DNA of 64,000 bases, taken from positions 4,465,501 through 4,529,500 of the forward strand of contig NZ_AP023262.1 in the NCBI RefSeq assembly GCF_016756615.1. The letters run 5' to 3'. Origin of the DNA: Mesorhizobium sp. L-8-3. GTDB taxonomy: Bacteria; Pseudomonadota; Alphaproteobacteria; Rhizobiales; Rhizobiaceae. The first letter of the stretch is position 1. Each line of letters starts with the position of its first letter. Positions 51,240 to 58,118 of this stretch are shown one piece after another. The position numbers and the translations under genes were made by a program. The notes beneath the pieces are model-generated. The model saw only the letters and a list, made by a program, of their open reading frames with translations. It had not been told where the DNA came from and searched no databases.

Positions 51240-52136
51240 ATGCGTAGCGTGACAAGTTCCGGCGCGTTTCTGGGCGCCGCGTTGGTCGCGGCCATAGGAT
51301 TCTGCGCCGTTCCGGTTGATGCCAACGAGATCGAGGGTGGGTTCTCCGACCCCTCGCGGGTGGTTGCGATTGGCGGCTCGATCACCGAGATCGTCTATGC
51401 GCTGGGCGAGGAGAAACGCCTCGTCGCCCGCGACTCGACGAGTCTCTATCCGGAGGCAGCGCTCGCGCTGCCCGACGTCGGCTACATGCGCCAGCTTTCG
51501 CCTGAAGGTGTGCTGTCGGTCAATCCGAGCGCGATCCTGATGCTTGAAGGCAGCGGCCCGCGCGAGGCGGTCGACGTGCTTGGGAAGGCGAGCGCGGAGA
51601 TGGTGAAGGTGCCCGACCGCTTCGACCATGACGGGATTCTGGAAAAGATACGCATTGTCGGCATGGCGATCGGGGCCGAAGGCAAGGCCAAAGAGCTGGC
51701 TTCCTTGGTGGACAAGGACATCAAATCGGCCCAGGAGCTGACGGCCGACGTGGCCGAACGCAAGCGCGTGTTGTTCGTGCTCAGCCTGCAGGGCGGCAAG
51801 ATCCTCGCGGCCGGCCGCGGCACCGCCGCCGACGGCATCATCAAGATGGCCGGGGCGGTCAACGTGATGGGCGACTTCGAAGGCTACAAGCAGGCTTCGG
51901 ACGAGGCGGTCGTTACGGCAAAACCCGACGTGATCCTGATGATGACGCGGGGCGGCGAGCACGACAGGGGTGTCGACGAGGTCGTCTCCCATCCCGCGAT
52001 CGCGCCGACGCCTGCCGGCCAGGCCAAGGCGCTGATCCGCATGGATGCCTCCTATCTGCTGGGATTCGGCCCCCGTACGGCCGGCGCCGTGCGTGATCTC
52101 GCCAAGGCATTCTACGGCGACAAGGCGACCGACTAG
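51240..52136 (+). CDS. hmuT: haem ABC transporter periplasmic binding protein
   Basis: A 298-residue exported protein of the cluster A-III (BtuF/FhuD-type) solute-binding family. A signal peptide ends near VPVDANEIE. RVVAIGGSITEIVYALGEEKRLVARDSTSLYPEAAL starts the first lobe; haem ligand Tyr is likely in the DSTSLYPEA or VGYMRQLSPEGVL segments as in PhuT/ShuT. The long backbone helix is followed by RVLFVLSLQGGKILAAGRGTAADGIIKMAGAVN in the second lobe. ATG 51240 has GAGG upstream, 10 bp after hmuS. Confidence 0.9.
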   Translation: MRSVTSSGAFLGAALVAAIGFCAVPVDANEIEGGFSDPSRVVAIGGSITEIVYALGEEKRLVARDSTSLYPEAALALPDVGYMRQLSPEGVLSVNPSAILMLEGSGPREAVDVLGKASAEMVKVPDRFDHDGILEKIRIVGMAIGAEGKAKELASLVDKDIKSAQELTADVAERKRVLFVLSLQGGKILAAGRGTAADGIIKMAGAVNVMGDFEGYKQASDEAVVTAKPDVILMMTRGGEHDRGVDEVVSHPAIAPTPAGQAKALIRMDASYLLGFGPRTAGAVRDLAKAFYGDKATD

Positions 52137-52294
52137 GGCTTCTTCAGCCTTGTCGATCACGCGGCCGGGCGACTTGTGGCGGGATCAGCCAAGCACGGGA
52201 TGGCAACGCGATTCGCGCGACCAATGGGCTATGGTCCTTCACGGGATCGCATCGGCCGGGCGGGGCAACCCGATGGGAATGGGTTCAGGTAAGT

Positions 52295-53395
52295 ATGCTC
52301 GACATGTCCGCAGCCAGGGCGCTCCGCGCCGAAGCCACCGGCATCATGCAAGGTGACCGCAGTCTTCACGGCAGGATCGCTGTCCTGCTGCTTTCCGTGG
52401 CGCTCGTCGTCACCGTCCTCTTCAGCCTCGCGGCAGGCGCTTCGGACGCCTCCGCCTGGGGCGTGATCCGCGGCTGGCTGTCTTCCGCCGATGCCGGCGC
52501 GCTCTCGGAGCGCGACCGCATCATCATACAGGATATCCGCATGCCGCGTGTGGCACTTGGCGCGCTGGTGGGCGCGGCACTGGCCGTATCCGGCACGGTG
52601 ATGCAGGGCCTGTTCCGCAACCCGCTCGCCGATCCTGGGCTGGTCGGCATCTCCACGGGCTCGGCGCTGGCGGCGGTCGCGGTGATCGTCTTCGGTCCCA
52701 CCCTGCTTGCTCCGGCCACCGCGCTGCTCGGCATCTATGCCCTGCCGCTCGCGGCTTTCCTCGGCGGGCTCGCCGTAACGCTCCTGCTCTACAGGATCTC
52801 GACGCGGCGCGGCCAGACTTCGGTCGCGACCATGCTGCTCGCCGGCATCGCGCTCGCCGCTTTCGCCAGCGCCCTGATGGGGCTCTTGATCTTCATCGCC
52901 GACGATCGCCAGCTGCGCGACGTGACCTTCTGGCAACTGGGCTCGCTCGCCGGCGCGACCTGGGTGAAGGTGGCCGCAGTCGGACCGGTGATCGTCCTGG
53001 CGCTCGCCGCGACGCCCTTCCTGGCGCGCGGCCTCAACGCCCTGGCGCTCGGCGAGGCGACCGCCAACCATCTCGGCATTCCAGTGCAGCGGATGAAATA
53101 TGTGGCGATCGTCGCCGTCGCCGCAGCGGTCGGCGCTTCGGTCGCCGTCAGCGGCGGCATCAGCTTCGTCGGCATCGTGGTGCCGCATCTGCTGCGCCTC
53201 TCCATCGGGCCGGACAACCGCTATCTCCTGCCGGCCTCGGCGCTGCTCGGCGCCTGCCTGCTGCTTATGGCCGATGCCGTGAGCCGCACCGTCGTTGCGC
53301 CCGCCGAACTGCCGATCAGCATCGTGACGGCGGCCGTGGGCGCGCCGTTCTTCCTGTGGATCCTGCTGCGCAAGCGCGGTGTCCTCGATTTGTAA
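52295..53395 (+). CDS. hmuU: haem ABC transporter permease
   Basis: A 366-residue FecCD-family permease with about ten transmembrane helices. Typical motifs are RMPRVALGALVGAALAVSGTVMQGLFRNPLADPGLVGISTGSALAAV at the N-terminal half and AVSGGISFVGIVVPHLLRL in the C-terminal half, the latter including the loop that docks on the ATPase. Works as a homodimer with HmuV. A 158-bp gap separates it from hmuT. ATG 52295 or a later Met at 52346 are possible; the first is kept because AGGTAAGT precedes it. Confidence 0.92.
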   Translation: MLDMSAARALRAEATGIMQGDRSLHGRIAVLLLSVALVVTVLFSLAAGASDASAWGVIRGWLSSADAGALSERDRIIIQDIRMPRVALGALVGAALAVSGTVMQGLFRNPLADPGLVGISTGSALAAVAVIVFGPTLLAPATALLGIYALPLAAFLGGLAVTLLLYRISTRRGQTSVATMLLAGIALAAFASALMGLLIFIADDRQLRDVTFWQLGSLAGATWVKVAAVGPVIVLALAATPFLARGLNALALGEATANHLGIPVQRMKYVAIVAVAAAVGASVAVSGGISFVGIVVPHLLRLSIGPDNRYLLPASALLGACLLLMADAVSRTVVAPAELPISIVTAAVGAPFFLWILLRKRGVLDL

Positions 53396-53405
53396 GGGGT
53401 CTGGC

Positions 53406-54197
53406 ATGATCGAAGCCCGGGATGTCGGGGTCACCATCGGCGGGAAGCGCATCGTTTCCGACGTGGATTTCGAGATGCGGCCGGGCGAAATGGCGGCGAT
53501 CGTCGGTCCGAACGGTTCGGGCAAGACGACCTTCCTGCGTGCGCTATCAGGCGATCTGCCCTATCGCGGCTCGATCAGCCTCAACAGGCGCGAGCTTTCG
53601 ACGCTGAAGCCGTGGGAGGCGGCCGCCATGCGCGCCGTGCTTCCGCAGGCCACGGCCCTGTCATTCCCCTTCACCGTGCGCGAGGTGGTGAAGCTCGGTC
53701 TTCTCGGCGGGCGCTCCGGCGCGCTGGCGGGCGAGCAGGAGAGGCTGCCCGAGCGCGCTTTGGCGCGCGTCGACCTCGACGGCTTCGGCGGACGTTTCTA
53801 CCAGGAGCTCTCGGGCGGCGAGCAGCAGCGCGTGCAGCTTGCCCGGGTGCTGTGCCAGGTGTGGGCGCCGGTGCTGGAGGGACGGCCGCGCTATCTGTTC
53901 CTCGACGAGCCGGTCTCGAGCCTCGACATCAAGCACCAGCTCATCATCATGAACATCGCACGCGAATTCGCGCGGCGGGGAGGCGGCGTCGTGGCGATCC
54001 TTCACGACCTCAATCTCACGGCCATGTATGCCGACCGGGTCTTCGTCATGCATCGGGGCCGCCTCGCAGCGGCCGGCGCGCCGAGCGAGGTGCTCAGCGA
54101 CGAACTGATCTCGCGCGTCTTCGACTGCCGGCTGAAGGTGGGCGCGCTGCCGCAGGGCAACATGCCCTTCGTCCTGCCGCAATCGGCGGCGCTCTAG
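53406..54197 (+). CDS. hmuV: haem ABC transporter ATP-binding protein
   Basis: A 263-residue ATPase. Walker A GPNGSGKTT is at residues 34-42, the signature is LSGGEQQRVQLARVL, Walker B is LFLDEPVSSLDIKHQ, and the H-loop is AILHDLNLTAMYADR. HmuV-type landmarks include LPQATALSFPFTVREVV. It energises HmuU. It starts 10 bp after hmuU and ends the operon; a 46-bp hairpin repeat (54279-54324) lies between it and the convergent gene. Confidence 0.93.
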   Translation: MIEARDVGVTIGGKRIVSDVDFEMRPGEMAAIVGPNGSGKTTFLRALSGDLPYRGSISLNRRELSTLKPWEAAAMRAVLPQATALSFPFTVREVVKLGLLGGRSGALAGEQERLPERALARVDLDGFGGRFYQELSGGEQQRVQLARVLCQVWAPVLEGRPRYLFLDEPVSSLDIKHQLIIMNIAREFARRGGGVVAILHDLNLTAMYADRVFVMHRGRLAAAGAPSEVLSDELISRVFDCRLKVGALPQGNMPFVLPQSAAL

Positions 54198-54278
54198 GGC
54201 AAGTTGAGCCGCAAACGCGTAGCATCTACAGCGTGACGCGTCCGGATTCACGCCTCACGCCGTAGGTTCTTGATTGGC

Positions 54279-54324
54279 GCATGTCTTTTTTCCCAAACCG
54301 CTGCATGCTTTCGGGAGGCATGCT
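54279..54324. terminator. hairpin of the CCGAAACCG repeat type after hmuV
   Basis: GCATGTC at the left pairs loosely with the GCATGCT at the right end around CCCAAACCGCTGCATGCTTTCGGG. It matches the copies at 24131-24172 and 26275-26324 and sits between two converging genes, reaching the stop codon of the leftward one. A bidirectional terminator role is likely. Confidence 0.5.
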
Positions 54325-54926
54325 TAGCGTGGGGTCCGCGTTACTGAGAGCGCGATGCCGGTAAAGACATAGTCGACATTGCCGATCGTCCGGGGTACCG
54401 GCGGGCCGTTCATCCAGTTCACGAGATTCTGCTCGACCGTGTCGGTGCCGCCGTCGGGATTCATCACCTGGATCGCACCGTTGTAGCGGCGGGCGAGCAC
54501 CCAATGGGTCAGGCCGTTGGCCAGCGAGACAACCAGCATCACCCTGGCAAAGCTGTCGAAATCGCTGTCCAGGAAAGCATTGGGACCGGGACGCTTGTCC
54601 CAGGTGACAACATTCTTCACGTCGGCCTTGAAGGCCTGATAGGCCGGCTCGAAGACGGAACTGAGCTGCCCCTGACGCAGGCTGCTGGTCTTGGACTTGT
54701 CCTGAATGATCACGGCCGTCAGGCGCAGCCGGGCGAGCTCGCTGGCGACGCGCGATATCAGCGATTCGTCCTGAGGACCTTTCCAGATGCGCTGCCACAT
54801 GGCCGCCGCGTCCGGATCCGTGATCGGACCGTTGCGGACGCCCAGTTCATTGGCCGCGCAAAGGATGCAGGACGCGCCGCATGCCTTTTGTCCGACCGGA
54901 CTCTGATCATGTGTGTAAAGCGGCAT
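54324..54926 (-). CDS. papain/C39-like cysteine-peptidase-fold protein
   Basis: A 200-residue protein whose start, QKACGASCILCAANELG (residues 13-29), resembles the C39 peptidase motif, with Q13 as oxyanion-hole residue and C16 as nucleophile. The later LTHWVLARRYNGAIQVMNPDGG provides the His and the Asn/Asp of the triad. There is no signal peptide and no fused ABC transporter, so it is not an ordinary bacteriocin exporter protease. It may process or sense a peptide, act as a toxin or effector, or be an immunity-related protein. Start ATG 54926. It is located between the hmu operon and rirA and has no clear partner gene. Confidence 0.7.
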   Translation of the reverse strand: MPLYTHDQSPVGQKACGASCILCAANELGVRNGPITDPDAAAMWQRIWKGPQDESLISRVASELARLRLTAVIIQDKSKTSSLRQGQLSSVFEPAYQAFKADVKNVVTWDKRPGPNAFLDSDFDSFARVMLVVSLANGLTHWVLARRYNGAIQVMNPDGGTDTVEQNLVNWMNGPPVPRTIGNVDYVFTGIALSVTRTPR

Positions 54927-55350
54927 CAGGCCCCCCTCCGCTTTTGAAGATCCCGCCCGTCAGGGCAAGGAAGATGCAACCGAAGCGGATGATGCCATCT
55001 GTCGGATGACGGTGCTAGGGGGCAGATGCTTCGAAGCGAGGAATAGCGATGGGGCCGCCAATCGTATGAGTTCCGGTCGACGATGTCTGCGCGCGGCCGC
55101 TCGGCGTGAGCACGCGTTCCGGTCCGGGTCGGGTAGGAGGGCGCGCCAGGCCCGGTCGGCCAGAAGCGCAGGCCGGTGGAGGCGAAGCCGGCTGCCGCCG
55201 CGCGGCGCGCAAAGTCGTCGGGCCGGAGGTCCGCGCGGTGAGATGGGCAACACCGGCGCCGGTCACGTGGGGCTCCAAACGGCGGTCGCAGAAGAACGAG
55301 GCGTCCCGGTCCCTCGCGGCATGAGACTTGGAAAGCCGGGGGAAGGCGCG
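54927..55350. other. 424-bp region with a decayed gene fragment and no intact gene
   Basis: Apart from the sugar-isomerase-like remnant at 55080-55266, no motif or coding bias supports a gene here. Long open frames crossing it on both strands are shadows of the rirA gene and of the remnant. Confidence 0.5.
55080..55266 (-). pseudogene. remnant of a sugar phosphate isomerase/epimerase-like gene
   Basis: On the minus strand, GTG 55266 opens VTGAGVAHLTA, typical of the first strand of xylose-isomerase-like TIM barrels. After a one-base shift the next frame reads DLRPDDFARRAAAAGFASTGLRFWP, which continues that family's start (a D-L-P-P-E-phobic-A-A-G-phobic pattern). Restoring one base between the two gives a continuous match of roughly 40 residues. 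The downstream sequence loses similarity near GAPSYP, so only the N-terminus survives. Recognised by pattern, not by alignment. Confidence 0.4.
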
Positions 55351-55812
55351 TCACCCCGCCAGGGCGCGGGGTTCCAGGAGGTCGATGCCAAGCAGAGAGC
55401 GGACATTCGACTTGGCTTTCACCAGGTCGGCGATGGTGTGGCGTTCCAGCACAGCGAAGAAGGCGCCAAGCGCCTCGCGCAGCGCCGCATTGAGGGCGCA
55501 ACTGTCGACCAGCGGGCATTCGGCCGCGTCGCTCTCGAAGCATTCCGCCATGGCGAAACTTTCCTCGGTTACGCGCACCACGTCGAACAGGTTGATCTTG
55601 TCGGCCGGGCGGCCGAGCCGGACACCGCCGTTGCGACCGCGTACGGTCTCGACGAGGCCGTTCTCGACGAGCGGCTGCAGGATCTTGAACAGGAACAGTT
55701 CCGACACCGAATAGGCGCTGGCGATCTCCGGAATGCGGCTCAGCCGCTCGCTGTTGGCCGCGCAATACATCAGGATGCGAATGGCGTAGTTGGTCTGCCG
55801 GGTCAGCCGCAT
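55351..55812 (-). CDS. rirA: iron-responsive regulator RirA (Rrf2 family)
   Basis: A 153-residue Rrf2-type repressor. The N-terminal winged helix is MRLTRQTNYAIRILMYCAANSERLSRIPEIASAYSVSELFLFKILQPLVENGLVETVRGRNGGVRL. Cysteines C91, C99 and C105 (AECFESDAAECPLVDSCAL) are the [4Fe-4S] ligands. RirA represses iron and haem uptake when iron is sufficient, sensing iron through its cluster. It is leftward, beyond the haem locus. Two iron-type sites precede it, a TGA-N9-TCA box and an Irr-like element, suggesting autoregulation plus Irr control. Confidence 0.95.
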   Translation of the reverse strand: MRLTRQTNYAIRILMYCAANSERLSRIPEIASAYSVSELFLFKILQPLVENGLVETVRGRNGGVRLGRPADKINLFDVVRVTEESFAMAECFESDAAECPLVDSCALNAALREALGAFFAVLERHTIADLVKAKSNVRSLLGIDLLEPRALAG

Positions 55813-55860
55813 GACGGTTCCTTTGCGAGGACTCTCGATCCCCTCGAATATGGCCTACAC

Positions 55861-55877
55861 CTTAGAACAATTCCAGA
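55861..55877. promoter_or_regulatory. Irr ICE-like element upstream of rirA
   Basis: CTTAGAA-CAA-TTCCAGA resembles the ICE consensus TTTAGAA-N3-TTCTAAA, with three mismatches. It lies 49 bp before the rirA start. Irr control of rirA is known in several Rhizobiales. Confidence 0.45.
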
Positions 55878-55894
55878 CAACAATGCAATTAACC

Positions 55895-55909
55895 TGAAGT
55901 TTTTTGTCA
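55895..55909. promoter_or_regulatory. TGA-N9-TCA RirA-type iron box upstream of rirA
   Basis: TGAAGTTTTTTGTCA matches the pattern TGA-N9-TCA and lies 83 bp before the rirA start, next to the ICE-like element. It would allow RirA to control its own gene. The match is short and should be tested. Confidence 0.4.
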
Positions 55910-56036
55910 TGTTTAAGGCGAGGTCGGCATGCCTCGCAACGCAGGGATGAGCACGCTTCCATGCGCGGGCCGTGCCGGCCGGGAATCGGCGAGGATAGGT
56001 GAGTCGGCGTGCGCGACCGGCAGGGCTCGAGGCGAT

Positions 56037-56828
56037 TCAGGGCAGTCGGGTGGCGATCTGCCTGGCGGTCTTCAATGCCTCGGGCAGGCACAACGACGTC
56101 AGCTTGTCGAGCGAGGTGTGCATCGTGTGACCGCAGATGTTCAGTGCCGCGATCGTGGCGCCGCGAAGGTTCTTCACGGGCACCGCGACCGCGACGAGGC
56201 CAGGCTCCAGTTCCTGATTGATGACGGCGTAGCCCTGCTCGCGAACCTTGCGGACCTCCGCCATGAGGTCGTCGATCGTGACGAGGGTGTTTCCCGTCTT
56301 CTGCTGGATGCTGCTCTTTTCGAGCACGTCGCGCGCGCAGTCCTCCGGCATGCCGGCGAGCAGGACGCGGCCCATGGCGGTGCAATAGGCGGGCTTGCGT
56401 CCGCCGATGCGCACGTTGATGGACATCACGGTATCGGCCGCGAAGGAAGCGACATAGACGACATCGGTACGGTCGAGCACCACCGCCGAGACATTTTCCT
56501 CGACGCGGTTGCGCAAGATTTCGAGATAGGGCGTGGCGATGGCGATCCAGCCGTCGTTGGAGTTGAGATACCCGGTGGCGAATTCGAGCACCTTCGGCGT
56601 GAGCCGGTAGATGCCGTCGGTCGCATCGACATAACCGAGGGAGGCGAGGGTGATCAGGCTGCGCCTTGCCGTGGCGCGTGTCAGCCCGGTCGCCGCGCTC
56701 AGTTCGGACTGGGTCAGCCTCGGCTTCTTCTGAAGCGCCTGCAGAACGGCGATGCCATGCACCAGGCCGGCCACGATCTCGCGGTCGTCGGCTTCGTTGC
56801 GCTGCGGCGCCTTGGCCTGGGCGTCCAT
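56037..56828 (-). CDS. IclR-family transcriptional regulator of aromatic catabolism
   Basis: A 263-residue regulator. A winged helix-turn-helix (LVHGIAVLQALQKKPRLTQSELSAATGLTRATARRSLITLASLGYV) is followed by the IclR effector domain (VVLDRTDVVYVASFAADTVMSINVRIGGRKPAYCTAMGRVLLAG and the later GLVAVAVPVKNLRGATIAALNICG). The GLTRATARR and RKPAYCTAMGRVLLA segments are typical of PcaR/PobR/CatR-type members that sense aromatic acids. Divergent from maleylacetate reductase; two GTTCG-N5-CGAAC palindromes lie in the intergenic region, one 23 bp from its own start. ATG 56828 is the usual start; the open frame upstream is short. Confidence 0.9.
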   Translation of the reverse strand: MDAQAKAPQRNEADDREIVAGLVHGIAVLQALQKKPRLTQSELSAATGLTRATARRSLITLASLGYVDATDGIYRLTPKVLEFATGYLNSNDGWIAIATPYLEILRNRVEENVSAVVLDRTDVVYVASFAADTVMSINVRIGGRKPAYCTAMGRVLLAGMPEDCARDVLEKSSIQQKTGNTLVTIDDLMAEVRKVREQGYAVINQELEPGLVAVAVPVKNLRGATIAALNICGHTMHTSLDKLTSLCLPEALKTARQIATRLP

Positions 56829-56850
56829 AATGCGGCTCCGTAGACAGTCT

Positions 56851-56865
56851 GTTCGAAAAGCGAAC
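56851..56865. promoter_or_regulatory. IclR operator candidate 1 (GTTCG-N5-CGAAC)
   Basis: GTTCGAAAAGCGAAC is a perfect 5-bp inverted repeat with a 5-bp spacer, 23 bp before the IclR gene start. The same arms and spacer recur at 56970-56984, in the promoter region of the divergent genes. Beyond the palindrome, GCGAACGGTATCGT on this strand matches GCGAACGATATCAT on the opposite strand near site 2. Confidence 0.6.
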
Positions 56866-56969
56866 GGTATCGTCGCGTAGTTCATCCTGTCATCATCGCT
56901 CGGGTCAGTCAATCCGAGCCTATCGGCTTGACACAGGAGTTTTCCGGCTCATACTTTTCGAATGATATC

Positions 56970-56984
56970 GTTCGCTATGCGAAC
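56970..56984. promoter_or_regulatory. IclR operator candidate 2 (GTTCG-N5-CGAAC)
   Basis: GTTCGCTATGCGAAC, same arms and spacer as site 1, ends 15 bp before the maleylacetate reductase ATG and touches its ribosome site (AAGGAG). Binding here would block transcription or cooperate with site 1 by looping; distance between site centres is 119 bp. Confidence 0.6.
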
Positions 56985-56999
56985 AAGGAGCGACCAGGG

Positions 57000-58070
57000 A
57001 TGGAGAATTTCGTCTATACGGGAATGCCCGCCCGCGTCGTGTTCGGCGACGGGGCTCTGGCGCGTGTGGGCGACGAGCTGACCCGGCTCGGAGCGAGGCG
57101 CGTGCTCGTCATCACCACCCCGCATCAGGCCGCGGACGGACGGGCATTGGCGGCAAATCTTTCCGCGCACGACCCGTCCCTCTATGCTGGGGCCGTGATG
57201 CACACGCCCGTCGACGTCACCGAGCAGGCCCTCGAGGTGGTGCGCGAGCGCGGCGTCGATTGTCTCGTGGCGCTTGGTGGAGGCTCGACCATCGGGCTGG
57301 CCAAGGCGATCGCCTTGCGAACCGATCTGCCGCAGGTCGCCGTCCCGACCACCTATGCCGGCTCCGAGATGACGCCGATCCTGGGCGAGACCCGCGATGG
57401 CGTGAAGACAACGCAGAAGTCGATGAAGGTCCTGCCGGAGGTGGTGATCTATGACGTCGGGCTGACGATGACGCTGCCGGCGGGACTTTCCGGCACCTCC
57501 GGGATCAACGCCATCGCTCACTGTGTCGAGGCACTCTATGCGCAGGAGGCGAATCCGATCATCGCCATGCTGGCCGAGCAGGGCATCGCCGCGCTCGGCC
57601 GCGCCTTGCCGGGCATCGCGCTCGATCCGGGAGATCGCGCGGCTCGATCCGACGCGCAATATGGCGCGTTCTTGGCCGGCGCGTGCCTGGGCGCGGTGGG
57701 CATGGCACTGCATCACAAGCTCTGCCACACGATCGGCGGCACATTCGACCTGCCGCATGCCGAGACGCATACGATCGTGCTGCCGCACGCGCTCGCCTAC
57801 AATGCGCCGGCCGTGCCAAAGGCCGCCGCCACGGTCGCTGTCGCGCTCGGCGTGGCCGATGCCCCCGGCGGCCTGTTCGACCTCGCCGGCAAGGTCGGGG
57901 CACGGCGGGCGCTCCGCGATATCGGCATGCCGGAAAGCGGCATCGACAGGGCCACCGATCTCGCGCTCGCCAATCCATACTGGAACCCGCGACCGTTGGA
58001 GCGCGACGGGATCCGGGCCTTGATCGCGCGGGCGTGGGCCGGGGAGGAGCCGTCGGTGCCGGCCGCGTGA
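57000..58070 (+). CDS. maleylacetate reductase
   Basis: A 356-residue iron-type alcohol dehydrogenase-family enzyme, reducing maleylacetate to 3-oxoadipate with NAD(P)H in hydroxyquinol and chlorocatechol pathways. VALGGGSTIGLAKAIAL is the nucleotide loop; VPTTYAGSEMTPI follows. His residues of the metal or substrate site are in INAIAHCVEALYA, MALHHKLCHTIGG and LPHAETHTIVLPH. Length matches TfdF/MacA/ClcE. ATG 57000. First gene of a rightward cluster with a Liv-type ABC transporter and a TfdB-like monooxygenase; a ring-cleaving dioxygenase is expected outside the window. Confidence 0.92.
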   Translation: MENFVYTGMPARVVFGDGALARVGDELTRLGARRVLVITTPHQAADGRALAANLSAHDPSLYAGAVMHTPVDVTEQALEVVRERGVDCLVALGGGSTIGLAKAIALRTDLPQVAVPTTYAGSEMTPILGETRDGVKTTQKSMKVLPEVVIYDVGLTMTLPAGLSGTSGINAIAHCVEALYAQEANPIIAMLAEQGIAALGRALPGIALDPGDRAARSDAQYGAFLAGACLGAVGMALHHKLCHTIGGTFDLPHAETHTIVLPHALAYNAPAVPKAAATVAVALGVADAPGGLFDLAGKVGARRALRDIGMPESGIDRATDLALANPYWNPRPLERDGIRALIARAWAGEEPSVPAA

Positions 58071-58118
58071 GGAAATGACGGGGGCCGGCCGGTTCCGGCT
58101 TTTTCTTGGGAGGAGAAC

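Noticed and set aside
54926..55765. A 279-codon minus-strand frame over rirA and the gap
   Set aside because: Its middle overlaps rirA in another frame. Only a short part carries isomerase-like sequence, which is reported as a remnant instead.
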